A DNA stretch of 64,000 nucleotides from Ricinus communis (taxonomy: Eukaryota > Streptophyta > Magnoliopsida > Malpighiales > Euphorbiaceae): the NCBI RefSeq assembly GCF_019578655.1, contig NC_063259.1, positions 29,375,277 through 29,439,276 on the forward strand, given 5' to 3'. Positions 46,959 to 59,050 of this stretch are shown one piece after another. Below the pieces are notes generated by a model that had not been told where the DNA came from, ran no database searches, and was given only the letters and a program-made list of their open reading frames with translations. Position 1 is the first letter of the stretch; the number at the start of each line of letters is the position of its first letter. The translations under genes were made by a program, and so were the position numbers.

Positions 46959-49900
46959 TCAGCTAGAAACCTCACAATTAGATAGGTCAAGACCTTTAGA
47001 TCCATCTTCAGGTGAAGAAGTTCTATTGTCAGAAACTGAGTTCCTAAAGGCCTGCACCTGCACCGGCACCGGCACAGGTTTAACAGAAGCTGCATTGTCC
47101 CCTTGGAAAGGCGAAGATGATACCAAAACTGGCTTCACTGCACCATATGTCCCCTTCATTTCTTCTGCAGAGACAATATTAACAGGAGTAACAGCTGGTG
47201 GGAGTTCAATTCTCTGCTTCTTGTGTTTCTGCTCTTGCTGGTGACCTGGCAGAAAACTGCCTACAACAACCTGATGAACTCGAAACAATTCATAAGAATC
47301 ATTTGGAACATGGTTCTCACCACTCGCTAGCAAATGCCAAAAATCAATGAAATGCTTGCACATTCAAAATTTAGCATGTATTTGAAACTTATTCCTTTAA
47401 GTTCTAACAAATTGGTGTACCTGCACAGGGCCAGCAGCTACTAGCAGACCGGCAAGTCCGCCACCCACAACACGGCCATCTGGACCTGCCAAAGAAATGC
47501 TCATCCCACCAGATCTACTCTTTGTTCCTCCACTATCAATTGGCATATAAGATCCAGATAAGGAAAGTATCTCAAAACGACCCTGAGAAGAAGAAGGAAA
47601 GATGGAGGGTTTCTCATGAACAGCAATGCCTTGAAGTAATCATGTGGTTTTCACATCAACATGCTACAATATTGAGAAATTGTGTATTCCATCTATGCAT
47701 ACTAGGAAAAGGGTCTAATGAATGCTGGTGTACTGTGAGTGAAGATGAAACTTATTCAACATTAAATTCTCCATGCCTAAATACTTGAAACATGACCATG
47801 CCTAGCGAAATTAGGTATACAGAAAGAATCCGCACAATACAACAAGCTAAGAAGATGGGGTAAGAAAATTATAACATAAAACACAAAAAAATATCAGAAA
47901 AGTAAGGCTACACAACTCTTTTAGATAGAAGCAAATGCCCAAAGGGAAGTATATTGGGGCTTGATTACTGATCACTCAGAGAATGCACACAAAGGCAACT
48001 GAAACACATAGCAGGACAGCACTAGCTTTTCTTCTCTAATTTATATTAAAATCAAACTCAATGTAACAGGAGAGAATTCAAAATCCAAACCCTAAGCAAC
48101 ATTTATGAAGCAGAATATAAGATTCCCAGATATTCATCTCACAAATTGACTGGTATAATATTATACAACTTAGAAGTGCATAAATTGTTTTCCCTTTGCC
48201 ACTCTGCTTTCATGGCTTTTCCGGAGTGTCAGAATGTGCATGGTTGCATCAATGCCTGATAAGAGGAGGAAAAAAAAAAAACAAGGGAGGGTAGAGCAGT
48301 AAGAACTACCCTTAACTGTTTAGACCAACAAGAGCGCCAAGAAAAAGAGAATTTTCTAGAACTGCTCTTACAACAAGTTTGCTTGTCATTCAATAAATAT
48401 GGTTTCCAATATGAAGTTACATTATAAAGGGATAAAGGGCCACACCTCATATGTTAGAGTACCGCCAGAAGATGTAGGTTGGCGAAGTGTAACATTTGAG
48501 ATTGTACCATTTGCAGAAAGAATACAGATAGCACGAGCTCCTTGCTGAGAAAAGGACATGACCTTCATTGTAACATCCTATATAAAAAAGGAATGATAAG
48601 AAACACAGACAGCTAGAAAAAGAAAATTTTTTAAAACGGGCCTCAAGGTGATTTAGGTGAAATTTATGCATGTTTTGCAATTATAGTTTAATAAATAAAT
48701 TTAAACTTCAAGTGTGCCAAAGAATCCAAACCGTTAAGTGTGATTTAAGGCATACCTCACCAGCATTAACTGTGATCACATGGGGTGTGAAATTTGCACC
48801 AACAAAGTATGCAATTCTCTCCCCTACAACACAACATCTCAGAAAAATCAGTATATGCAACATAACCTCACAATTTTGTAGTTGCATAATCAGACTAGTT
48901 AGCATTTGTCACAAGGAAATACTGAAATTACCTCTTGAAAATAATAGGCAACTAATTCCACCAAAAAGCCAGAAAGTAAATCAAGTATAAACTCATTGAT
49001 CAGCAATATATAAAATAATAATAATAATAATAATTTAGTATCACATCATCAAGGCTAGGATGAAATAAAACGAGGTTATCAAAAAGTGAACTGTTTGCAT
49101 AATGTTGTTGACACTCAAACAATGCCTTGCAGCCCCTCTGGAAAAATTGTAGAATATATTCACCTCAAAGAAAGGCATATTCGTCTGGCTTCCTTTTCCA
49201 GTACCTGTTGCTGCTACACTAGAGAGCCGCTGTAAAACTATAAGCGACATAATTCTCTTCTATGGTCGCTCTTTTTCATTCAGACATCATGCAAATGGAA
49301 TAATCTTCGTTACCAGAGATGGCTGTCCTTTAAAAATAATTTACTAGCCTTAAGACAGATCTGGGTCCAGTCATAACAGATAATGGCAGATATTGCCTAT
49401 CAAACAAACTGCCTACTTCAAAAATACTCTCTGATTTTCTTGCAGAAGTGTGCTATTTTTTCCTACACAAAAAGCAAGAAAGTACAGTATTCCATCTAGA
49501 AGAAAAAGATTCCTCCAGATCACAGTGTCATCATCAAATACTCTTGTTATTCACCTCTACCATAAATTCCAGATATGGGGAACAGAAAAATCAGAACTGA
49601 TGGTCCCACTCTTACTCTCACATCAAACCCAACAAAATACACTCCACACTTCTACTCCGAAACCCAAATCAAACACCAAAAAGATCAATCTAGAGTCTAG
49701 ACCCACTTCAAAAACATACAAGCAAAGCATTTGACATTACTCAGCTATAAAATTAGCTCATCATCAATAACAAACAGATCATCAACTCATGCTCCCAGAT
49801 AAAACAGTAAAAAAACATTTTTCTTAAAAAAAGAGAACAGTAACTAAATCAAGATAAATATTTATTTACCTGTGCTTTCAAATTCAAATTTATGTTCATA

Positions 49901-50296
49901 TTTGTGTTGCTTCTTGACAGACTCTAAAGGCCGCCCTTTACCCCGTTTCCAAGAAGAAGAAAAGTCTCCGGGGAGTGGAATAGACGATGATATTGGCATC
50001 GGTGACAATGCCGTCGCTAATGCGCCATCAGGCCCGTACTTCCTCGGCCTTCCTCTTCTCTTCTTGACCTTCGTGTCCCCGCTCACCGGAGAGGCAGTTA
50101 CTGCGGGCCCACCAAACTGGATAGTGTTAGGATTCGGGTTAGGGTTAGGGTTTGGCTTTGGATTAGAATTAGGATTAGGGTCAGAATTAGGGATAGAACT
50201 ATCAGTTATGGGGGCCACTTTGTAACTCTCTGGAGCTTCATCTCCTTTCACCGCAAGCCCTGAATTTATTATTATTCCCTCTTTTGCTGCTTCCAT
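46959..50296 (-). CDS. AHL: AT-hook motif nuclear-localized protein (AHL)
   Basis: Five exons join in frame: 49870-50296, 48756-48823, 48446-48577, 47421-47582 and 46959-47270, giving 366 residues. AHL proteins bind AT-rich DNA in the nucleus and regulate transcription and matrix attachment. AT-hook 1 is RRGRPRKYGPDG at residues 80-91; a second basic hook (KRGKGRPLES) is at 117-126. The PPC/DUF296 domain follows: IAYFVGANFTPHVITVNAGE, VMSFSQQGARAICILSANG, RFEILSLSGSYMP, GGGLAGLLVAAGPVQVVVGSF. The intron-containing structure with two AT-hooks places it in the multi-exon AHL clade. Residues 36-57 are a Pro-Asn repeat. I start at 50296 (MEAAKEG) because the 15 codons upstream in the same frame look like leader sequence; 50341 is the alternative start. 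Confidence 0.94.
50126..50191 (-). repeat. Telomere-like repeat inside the AHL coding region
   Basis: The Pro-Asn repeat of the AHL protein is encoded by a run of CCTAAC/CCTAAT hexamers on the minus strand; the plus strand shows GGTTAGGGTTAGGGTTTGG. It is an in-frame hexanucleotide expansion, so length changes would keep the frame. Confidence 0.8.
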
Positions 50297-50312
50297 TACA
50301 TATAAAAAAACC

Positions 50313-50341
50313 TCTAAAACCCTAAAAACCCTAAAACCCAA
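50313..50341 (-). promoter_or_regulatory. Telo-box-like repeats in the AHL leader
   Basis: The plus strand reads ACCCTAAAAACCCTAAAACCC just upstream of the chosen start codon, that is three telo-box-like words in the 5' leader. Their function here is inferred from other plant leaders only. Confidence 0.4.
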
Positions 50342-51290
50342 TAAGCATCAAATTCACAGCAAAATAAATAATTCAATAAATAAAACAACTGTCTAAACCA
50401 AAATAATCTAAAAATCAAAACTTTTTGTTGAAAATCAGCTCTAAACAGCTGGATTCAGTATCCAAAAACAGAAAATCAAGACTTTGCTCTGAAACTTCAA
50501 AGATCAGAAACACAAAAAGTGCAGATTACAAATTACAAGATTTCTGTGACTTAAACCTCCGCCATTGCAGAGGTTGCACAGAGCTTCAATGGTAATTTTC
50601 TTCTGTGACTAAAAATTTCCATAGGGGTGCAAAAAAAATTACAGTGAGAAGTGAAAAAAAAATTAAAATAGGAAATATGTGATTGCAAAATTTCTTCAAG
50701 AGTAATGAATTTAGGGTTTTGCAGGAAAAAAGGGGGAGAAATAAATAAAGTAGGAAAATTATAGAAAATTATTAAAAAAAAAAAAGGTATATGTGATATA
50801 ATATTGTGAATTTAATTAATAATTAATATTTTAATTGTAAAATTCAAAGTATAAATTTTGGTTAATAAAATGGTTCAAGTCCGTCTTGGAAATTTAATAA
50901 GAGTTGGATTTAATAATTAATGTCAGAGATAATAAATTTTAAAATAGTTTTCAAAAAAGTGATGAAAATTTGGAAAAAGAGAAAGGGGTTTTGTTTTCAT
51001 TAATCAAAAATTGATCTTTTAATTATTTAAAGCTTAAAAAATTAATGTTAAGGCTGTAAAGCTAAGGTTGGAGACATGCCATTTTTCCAACTACTGACAC
51101 CTTCTTTGTCTTTTCAGTTCAATTGAAGTTTGACTATACAAATTACAAAATCCAAATTAACTTGCCCTCTCATTGCCATGGTTAACTACTTGTCTTACCC
51201 TTTGTTTGACAACATAAAACAAGTAAGCAGATAACATGAAAAATAAAATAAATAAATAAAACTTTTTTTATTTATTTTATTTATTTATTA
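50342..51290. other. AHL promoter side and AT-rich DNA
   Basis: No gene. The AHL leader and promoter probably occupy the right-hand neighbourhood of 50342-50800. A near-perfect hairpin of AAATAAATAAAT-type sequence lies at about 51240-51290. Confidence 0.5.
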
Positions 51291-51429
51291 GAATGATAGA
51301 AAAAAATTATTTATTTGTCTATAGATGGCAAATAGACCATATTTCTCCTAACTTTTTTAGTTCCATATTTATAATTTTATCAAAAAATATCACTTTTATT
51401 CTTTTTATTTTATTTTTTTATCTCGAATA

Positions 51430-51918
51430 GAGAAAATAACTAAATTTAATAGTTATTAGTTGTTTTACTTGTGTATTAATGTCATAATGTACAAATTATT
51501 TTATTAGTTAATTTTAATATTATATGAATTAATATTATCAATATAATTCATATCGTTATTTTTTAGAATTAAAAATTTTAATTTATTACTGAATATAATA
51601 TTAAATACATTATTTTCTTGAATTATAATTATTATCTAATTAGAAAAATATCTATTAATTAATATAAAATTAAATTATAATTAGTGTGTGATTTTTAAGA
51701 TAAAATTAGTATTGTTGTCCGATTAAAAAATTATTTATTTGTTAATATAAAATTTAAATATAATAAATATTTTTCTTTAAAATTAGAATTAGTATTTGAT
51801 TAGAAATATATATTATAAAATTACATATCAATTTAAATTTCATGTGCCAAAAATACATATGTCACTTCTATATGTCAAAAATTAATATACATATTAAAAA
51901 AATTTAAATCTTAAATTA

Positions 51919-51956
<38 letters not shown>

Positions 51957-53050
51957 CTTTCCTTCCTTTCAAATAATAAAAACATCACTTTAGTTATTTA
52001 AAATTTTCACCTTTATTTTCTTTATTCTCCTATTTTATATTTTTAAAATTTAAAATTGGAGTAATAGGTGACTTGCCTAAGCACAAGGTAAGTAAGATCT
52101 AATTCGAAACAGTTCTACAATAAATTATCTACCTTCAACAATATAATTATGATAATGACATTCAAGGTTTAATGATAGCAAAAAAAAAGACATTATAGGT
52201 TTAATACTTTCTAATATCAATAATCAAAGAGTCTATTCACCAATTAATTAATGAGAATTATAATTTATTAGAAGCTTATTTGACGGTTGCACAACCATTA
52301 TTATTATTTTAGTTATTAAATTAAATTGATATATACAATATAATTAAATATTTAATATTTAATATTTTTATAATATTTTAAAAAATAATAACAAGCTAAT
52401 AACTTTTAAATATTCTTAATCCTTTTAAAAATTTAAAAATTTATTAATATAATAATATAAAATTATTTATTAATTAATTTTAATATTATAAATTAACATA
52501 TCAATATAATTAATATTTTTATTTTTCTAAAATTAAAAATTATCATATAATTAAAAACTTAATCTATTATTAAATATAATATTAGAAATATAATCTAAAA
52601 TATTATTTTCTATTTTAAAATTATATCTAACTATAAAACTAATTTATTAGTTAATATAATATTAAAATATAATTAATATATTATCTTTTAAATATATGTA
52701 ATATTATTATCTGATTATAATATTTAATATAATATTAAAATATAATTAATGTGCTACTATTTCTTATGATAAAATTAGTATCATTATATAATTAAAAAAT
52801 TATTTATTAGTTAATATAATATTAAAATATAATTAATATCTTATTTTCTAGAATTAAAGTCGGTGTTTAATTAGAAATATAATTTATTAATTAAAAAATT
52901 AATATAAAAAATTATAAAATTACACATAAACTTGAATCTCCTGTGTCAAAAGTAGTACACATATTAAAATAAAAATTTTACGTATCAAAAATTAAGCACA
53001 CATGTTAAGAAAATATTAAATTCAAATATATATAAATAGAAGATTGAGTT
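51430..53050 (+). repeat. AT-rich dispersed repeat, two direct copies
   Basis: Two related copies end at about 51956 and 53050. Both contain an AGAATTAGTATTTGATTAG or AGAATTAAAGTCGGTG-like word, then ATGTGCCAAAA or TGTGTCAAAA, then TCAAAAATTAA, and finish in an ATATAT run. The second copy starts about 52250 with CGGTTGCACAACC. No open frame is present. The family is also present at 61455-62165 in the opposite direction. A Helitron-like non-autonomous element is possible. Confidence 0.6.
51919..51956. repeat. (AT)n microsatellite
   Basis: About 17 perfect AT units at the end of the first AT-rich repeat copy. Confidence 0.9.
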
Positions 53051-53059
53051 ATTTTCCAT

Positions 53060-54140
53060 TATTATTGTTAAAACGAAAAGATTTTTTAAAAAGATAAGAT
53101 CTAAATTTTTTTAACACATCATACGAATAAGTATAAAAAGAAAAAACCAATAAAATTTAAAACTTTATAGAATGTGTTTTAAGCTGTAATTAAAATTATT
53201 AGTCATTATCTTTGAATGGGTTCGGATTTTATTATATTTAGTTAAGATATCGTACACTCGACATTATTTTAAAATTGATATATTTTTATATGATTTTATC
53301 AAGTATTCTAATTACAAAACTTAACTGATGCAATGCATTTAAAATTTAAAAGTCAGATGAAAAACAATCAAATTTCAGTCCTCCATAGGCTATGAATTAC
53401 AGTGGCCACTACATCGATAATGTTGCTTTTGGATTTTAATTTTGTTAACTATTATCACATTCTAAAATTGAATTTTTGTTGAACACTATTGTAATGCTGC
53501 ATTCACATAGACTAATTAACAGATCATTTTGCCCACTGCTAATTGAGCACCTCATGAAAATAATCATGAATTAATTAGAAAAATGCTGCAAAGTAATGCT
53601 AAAAAGAATTTATATTTTTTAATTTAATATGTTAATCTTTTTTATATATTACTTTAGTCAAGTTTATTTGTTTTAAAGAAATTTAATTTACCTATTTTGT
53701 TTGAAAAATAGTTTTCAAAATTGAAAAAATTAAAAGATTAATTTTTCTTGAGAAAAAAGAAAAGAAAAGATTTTGCAAAGGAGGCCAATGGGTTCTACTG
53801 ATGCACAGAGATGAGTTATACTGGTACAACACGAATCTGTTTGGCTTCTATTATAAGAAAACAAAAGATGCTGTAAAGAAAATATTGAGCAGAGGAAAGG
53901 AAAATCGCCTTCATTCGGGAATCTATTGCTATTTTAACATAAGGAAAAGCATAATAAAAATGCGATAAACTATAAATATAATCTACACTGTGTTTCAAGG
54001 TATAACTCCAAAGGACAACTGAATCGGTGGCTAGTTAGTTGGTAAATTCACTTCCATCCGCCGCCCATCGTATTGTTCGAGTCAAGCTCGATTCTCATGT
54101 GTGATGTCTGATTATTGACTTCATTGCTTCATCGAATTCT
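53060..54140. other. Intergenic region before the micropeptide ORF
   Basis: AT-rich to about 53760, then less AT-rich. A donor-like site (CAAG then GTATAA, about 53997-54004) and an acceptor-like CTGTAG (about 54139-54144) could bound a leader intron of the following ORF. Confidence 0.35.
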
Positions 54141-54151
54141 GTAGGCTAGAG

Positions 54152-54277
54152 ATGAAGGGCCGCTGGTCCCTGAAATTCTATAAGCAGGGTTTGTCTTCTA
54201 ACTATGCTCATATAATGATCGGTGTGTTCCTATCAACAACGCCTGCGGCGGCGGCTTCGGATCTGAAGGAGCAATGA
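54152..54277 (+). CDS. Candidate 41-residue micropeptide with hydrophobic segment
   Basis: The ORF opens MKGRWSLKFYKQGL: basic and amphipathic. A hydrophobic stretch follows (AHIMIGVFLSTTP), then AAAASDLKEQ and two consecutive stops. It stands out from its AT-rich surroundings by higher GC content and balanced codon use (GCG GCG GCG GCT TCG GAT CTG). A possible acceptor lies a few bases upstream, and an AATAAA at about 54600 could end the transcript. The pattern of a short basic start plus one membrane span is typical of tiny mitochondrial or membrane subunits, but I do not recognise the family and this is inference. It could also be a chance frame. Confidence 0.45.
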   Translation: MKGRWSLKFYKQGLSSNYAHIMIGVFLSTTPAAAASDLKEQ

Positions 54278-54880
54278 TGACTAGCACACGCAATAGCTAA
54301 TTTTGTTGAGGGGAAAAAAAAAATAAAAAAAAAGAGAAGTGCAGCAAAGCCATGTAAATAAAATAAGACAACGGGGGTCCTTTTCAACAACTAGGGACGA
54401 GTACGAGAAAGAAAAAGGAAGGAAAGATAAATATGCACTTTTTAACTTGGCAACCATAAATGCTAATCATCTGCTGATAAGGAAAGCCCAGCTACTACAG
54501 CTGCTGATTCGAAGTACAACTAGATTACAGCCAACACAAGGGGAATACAAGATCCAAGAAAACTTTTTATTCTTTATAAAATTATGGAAGAACACTAATG
54601 AATAAATATCACTATTTTCTCTACAAGTAAATATTAACTGCATCCTGATATTTGAACCAAAAAAATAAAAAATGGAGGACTACATACACCACCTACCCAC
54701 TGTTTCCCGAGACATTGCAACAGATGCCATCTCCACAATCCCCCTCCTGAAAAATTTTAAAAAACATAAGGAACTAGGCTAACCTTTGAATCTACAATAA
54801 ATCGAACCTCACTAGACAAGCTATATTTTCAATTGCGGAATCAAATGTCTGAAGGCTATTAAGCAACAAAAACAAAATAA
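54278..54880. other. Region between micropeptide ORF and TBL gene
   Basis: No further coding frame is convincing; 54339-54605 (+) and 54208-54390 (-) look like by-products. The part near 54880 is probably the TBL 3' untranslated region. Confidence 0.5.
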
Positions 54881-54882
54881 TC

Positions 54883-57800
54883 TCAAGATGAAGAGCTTTC
54901 TTTGGTCTCGAATTCTCTCCTTATTGTTTCAAGCACAAACTCATTCCAGGTGTCAACTGGACCAGGCATGCACCAGTGTAAACAATCCTGCGGTGGGGGC
55001 CTTCCATCTGGTCCACGTTTTGTGATTTTATTTGGATCAGGGCTGCGGTATGGACCTGGATGCCCATCGTGACGATAACCAAAAGGTTCCGTGATATCCA
55101 ACAACCTCAACTTTGATTTATTCGTTGCCTTCTTAAACGCACGATCAAAAGCTGTTACCTGCTTCGCATGCATTATTTCCGTAAATCCATTTTCCACCAA
55201 TTCTCCCGGTGCAAGAGGTTTCACCTTCCCAGTGCATGATCCTCCAGTATTCCAGGCCCCACCTTCATAATGATCAGGTGAATAAGACCGCAGAATGGTC
55301 AGTCCGGTGTAATTTGGATGGGTAACAATAGAAGTGAGAATTGTCTCTGTAGATATCCCAAATGCTTCAACATTATTAATCTTCATTGGATGAGACTTGT
55401 CTGGCCACCACAACTGTCCTCCCACAATCTCATTGTTCAAGACATAGACTGATTGCTTGGCAAACCAATGGCCAGATGAAAGAACTATCACATCAAAATT
55501 TCGGATGTATTCCATGAAATCCTCATCTGGGGCATCAAGGTGGAGCTTGACAACACCCTCTGGAGCAAAGTCAATTGGCTCCGATGATTTATGGACAAGC
55601 CAAGACGACCATATTCGAACAATCATGGTAGACGTTGACCTGAAGAAATACCGTTGCATTCTTTTGTTTCCCCGGTTTTTTGGAACTTCTACCTGAAAAT
55701 ATATAAGAAATCCATTTATAGGCAACATATCTCAGTATGGAAACCAAGCAATATGAACCAGAAATTGTCATTTCATAATAGAACCAATTCTATTTAGCAG
55801 GGTGACAATTACTTGCAAAACTCTAAAATGTTGAAAAAGGGATCAAATCTAGATTGACAAAATGGAAAAAGCTGCATCAAAGCTTATACATCTTTAAAAT
55901 GCAGTAGAGCAAAACTTTTGTGGCTACTGAAAATTTCCCATCACTGTCAAGAGAACTAAGAGAAATATTTCTTAAGATGTATCCACTTCTCAATGTGAGA
56001 CAAAAAAATTGCTAAAGGAGCAACAACATGAATGGAAATGTATATACTTGCCTGCCAGAGAAGGCACAACATTGATTCCATCTGGTTCCGAGCAACAGAA
56101 TCACCAATGAAAGCTAGAGTCTTGCCTCTCATCAATTCCAGAAACTTCTTGGCATCAAATCGTGGAAGCTCACATTGAGAGGGCTTCCAACGCCAGTTCT
56201 CATATTCCTTATCAGGCCTCCCATTCCCCTGGCAGTTCTGCATCTGTGTCAGGACTGGGCATGTGTTGTTTGTATATAATGGTCCTAGAGAATCATAAAA
56301 CCAACTCCCATGGTACAGATCACAATCTACAGGTCAACAAAGAAAGAGAAAAATTGAATCTCCAATCATGAGATAGGGAGAAAACAACCAGCACAATTTA
56401 TACTTTCTACACAAAAGAAGTTTAATAAGTCTGTCATGTGAACATTCCTTTGCATGTGAAATTAAGCCTACTGTTTTTCCTACAAGTTTCATAGCTCTAG
56501 TAATTTCAAAATCAAACCCATGATGATAAGCAGGAAATAAACCTGTTCATGAAGAATGCAAAGCAAACCCACAAAAGTCTTTTGTTCTTTAAGCATCACT
56601 TTCTGATGGAACATGAATTTACAGCATTGTTACTTGAGAAAACATCTCTAACTTACAGTTTGTTGACTTTTGGCAGACCCAAAGAAGGCACATACCGTAC
56701 AACAGAAGAATGTATAAGATCTACTATAGAAGGTAATAGAAAGCTAAGCTTTCTTCTATAGCTCAGAAAACATTCGGATGGGTAGTCTACTTTCTAGATC
56801 AATGGTTGAGAGTCCATATAAGGAGATAACTGTCCTCTTTTAAAGCTCTTTCACATCCTCACTGCACGCCTGGGTTTCAAAACAGGACTTTCAAACCTTG
56901 TTGAATCTTGCAGGGAGGGCAATGCGGTTAGCCTCGAGTCCTTTAACTTTTAGTTCTGTTTGTTATTAGAAGATTATGTGCATCATCTACCAAAAGAAAT
57001 CTATGTCCTTCCAGTGTCATCAAAGTACCAAAATACTACATCTTACATACAAGATTTAAAAAACATTAAAATTGATATGCAGGATCTCAATGAATGAATT
57101 GATAGCAGATCCTGTCTGCTGAGAGGTGGGAAAATAATCTCCACTGAGAAATCTTGGAAACGAGAAAGTTAAAAATGAAAGTAAAGCACTTTGACAATAA
57201 ACTGAACTAACAAAACCTACATCCTTGAATGATCAATTAAGTAATAGCTGGAATGTCCACATATAGCCGTTAAAAAAATTCAATCATACCAGCATATATC
57301 CATACAGAGTCTCCAGCTAGATGTAAACACAACCAATCAAAATATAAGTTTCTAAAAATAAAAAATTTCCACAGCAAAGCATGAAGTTAAATATTAATCT
57401 AAGTAGCACATTAAATTTATCTTAAACGACAGAAAGTGTACCTGAATCATCAGAAGTAGTCTTGGTTACATTGCTGGAGACGTCAGAAATAAGTGAATTA
57501 GCCTCTGACTTGGAATCTGGAGAAGCAATAACTGGGATATTTTCTTCTAATTCTTTATCTACAATGCCAGAAGTATCAGACAAGGCATTTTCTTTAGCAC
57601 CGGAAGCAACTGAACTACTCTTCTCCTCAGCCTGCTCTTTAAGTTGCAGATTAGGCTCAGAATTCTTATCACTGACCTCTACGCTATCATTAACACCACT
57701 AGAACTAATAGGTACTTCTAAACTAGATCCAGAAGGAGAATTCTTACTAATCAAATCTTCATTACTATCAAGGATATTTTTGGTATTATCAGGAAAGACA

Positions 57801-58000
57801 GGCAACACCAATTTATCATTAGAACTATTATCAACACCGTAAAAATACCCATGAACCGTGGAACCTATGGGGTAAGAAACAAGAAGCAAAGAAGCAAGAA
57901 TCAAGAAAATGGCTAGGCCCCCTACTGAGACAGCCATTGAAGAAAGTGACCGTGGGAATGCCACAAATCCAAGTACTCCCTTTGGTGAATCCAGAGTCAT
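54883..58000 (-). CDS. TBL: TRICHOME BIREFRINGENCE-LIKE protein (DUF231/PMR5), YLS7/TBL18 type
   Basis: Three exons join in frame: 57442-58000, 56052-56326 and 54883-55692, giving 547 residues. TBL proteins are Golgi type II membrane O-acetyltransferases that acetylate wall polysaccharides such as xylan, mannan, xyloglucan or pectin. A membrane anchor lies near residues 24-45 (VGGLAIFLILASLLLVSYPI), followed by a Ser/Asn-rich lumenal stem to about residue 187. The PMR5 N-terminal part (CDLYHGSWFYDSLGPLY) and the GDS motif (FIGDSVARNQMESMLCLLW) are in exon 2. Exon 3 carries VIVLSSGHW and the DxxH-containing DCLHWCMPGPVDTWNE. The resemblance is closest to the YLS7/TBL18 group from memory; the acceptor polysaccharide cannot be read from the sequence. 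Intron 2 uses a GC donor. Confidence 0.94.
55693..56051 (-). other. GC-AG intron of the TBL gene
   Basis: On the minus strand, exon 2 ends CTCTGGCAG and the intron begins GCAAGTATAT, the consensus of rare GC donors (AG then GCAAGT). It ends TTTTCAG before GTAGAAGTTCC. Joining here gives LCLLWQVEVPKNRG, matching the family; no nearby GT keeps the frame. Confidence 0.85.
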
Positions 58001-58009
58001 GGCTTTCTT

Positions 58010-59050
58010 TCTTTTTACTTTCCAGATTGAGTAGACTCTATAAGGAAATATAGTACATGTGGAATTGAAAATCTAAAATAAAACCTTAATATTCAACACT
58101 AATAATAATGGATTTCCTTAGTTGAAACCCACTTGTGAAAAATGACCAACAAAGCACAAACAAAATACTGGAATATTTAATCAATCAACTCGCTGGCAGC
58201 TGCAATCTTGAATTCCACGATCAAAATTAACCTGAGAAAAGCGAAATAAGAAAGCATTTAATAATCAATAAAAGAACGTACAATTAATAAACAAAAGAAA
58301 AGGAAAGGAAAATTATCATATAACTTCTAAAGAGGGAAAAGAATTGAACGATTAATTAACAAAAATAGAATAATCTGATGTCATGCATCAAAAATTACTA
58401 ATATAAACACGAATTCAAACAATTACACGTAGAAACAATGCAAAATCCGCAACCTATATTCTTCAATCATCCAAAAGTAAGTCAATATTACTGCATTAAC
58501 AACAGAGTTATTAACTCCTTAAAGATCCTCCAGGAACAAAACCATAAGAAAAAGAGAAAAGAAAGAAGAAGAAGAAAAAGAAAAAAGCTCGAAAATCTTT
58601 GCAATTCGTTTTCAATGGATTTGAAATCCCGAGGAAAAAGAGAAAAAAGTATAAGAAAAAATTGAAAAATCTGGAATGGACCTGAAGAAAGTCGTAAGAT
58701 TTTTCCGGAATGGAAGCGTGCGATAAAAACGGAGACGTTTTATTCAGGTGTTATTGGCCGCGAGCTTATTCGTAGAGTAAAGATAAAGAAAAGAGAAATC
58801 TTGGATCAGGAGAAGAAGGAATTTTAATAGCAACAAAAAGACTTTTTTTTTTTTTTTAAATTTTTTGAATTTTGAGAAGAATTATGCGAGGAATACGGAA
58901 TTCTGCTGATTTTTAATCTTGTTCATTCTTCTTCTCTTTCACACAACTACAATCCCCTTCTTTAATTTTGCAGGTACAGAGCAGATGAGCGCAGTTCTTT
59001 CAAATTTACTAAACTACCCTCTTTTTGGTTAAGTATGTAATTAATGTGAT
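58010..59050. other. TBL leader and promoter region
   Basis: A possible leader intron is suggested by an acceptor-like CTCAG (minus strand, about 58232) and a donor-like CAGGTCCAT (about 58683). The A-rich frame 58438-58665 (+) is not a gene. Confidence 0.35.

Noticed and set aside
54208..54390. 60-codon minus-strand frame with a poly-Phe stretch
   Set aside because: It is the opposite strand of the candidate micropeptide and of an A-rich tract; the hydrophobicity comes from the poly(A).
58438..58665. 75-codon Lys/Arg-rich frame
   Set aside because: It is a purine-rich stretch (AAGAGAAAAGAAAG) in the TBL leader and not a conserved protein.
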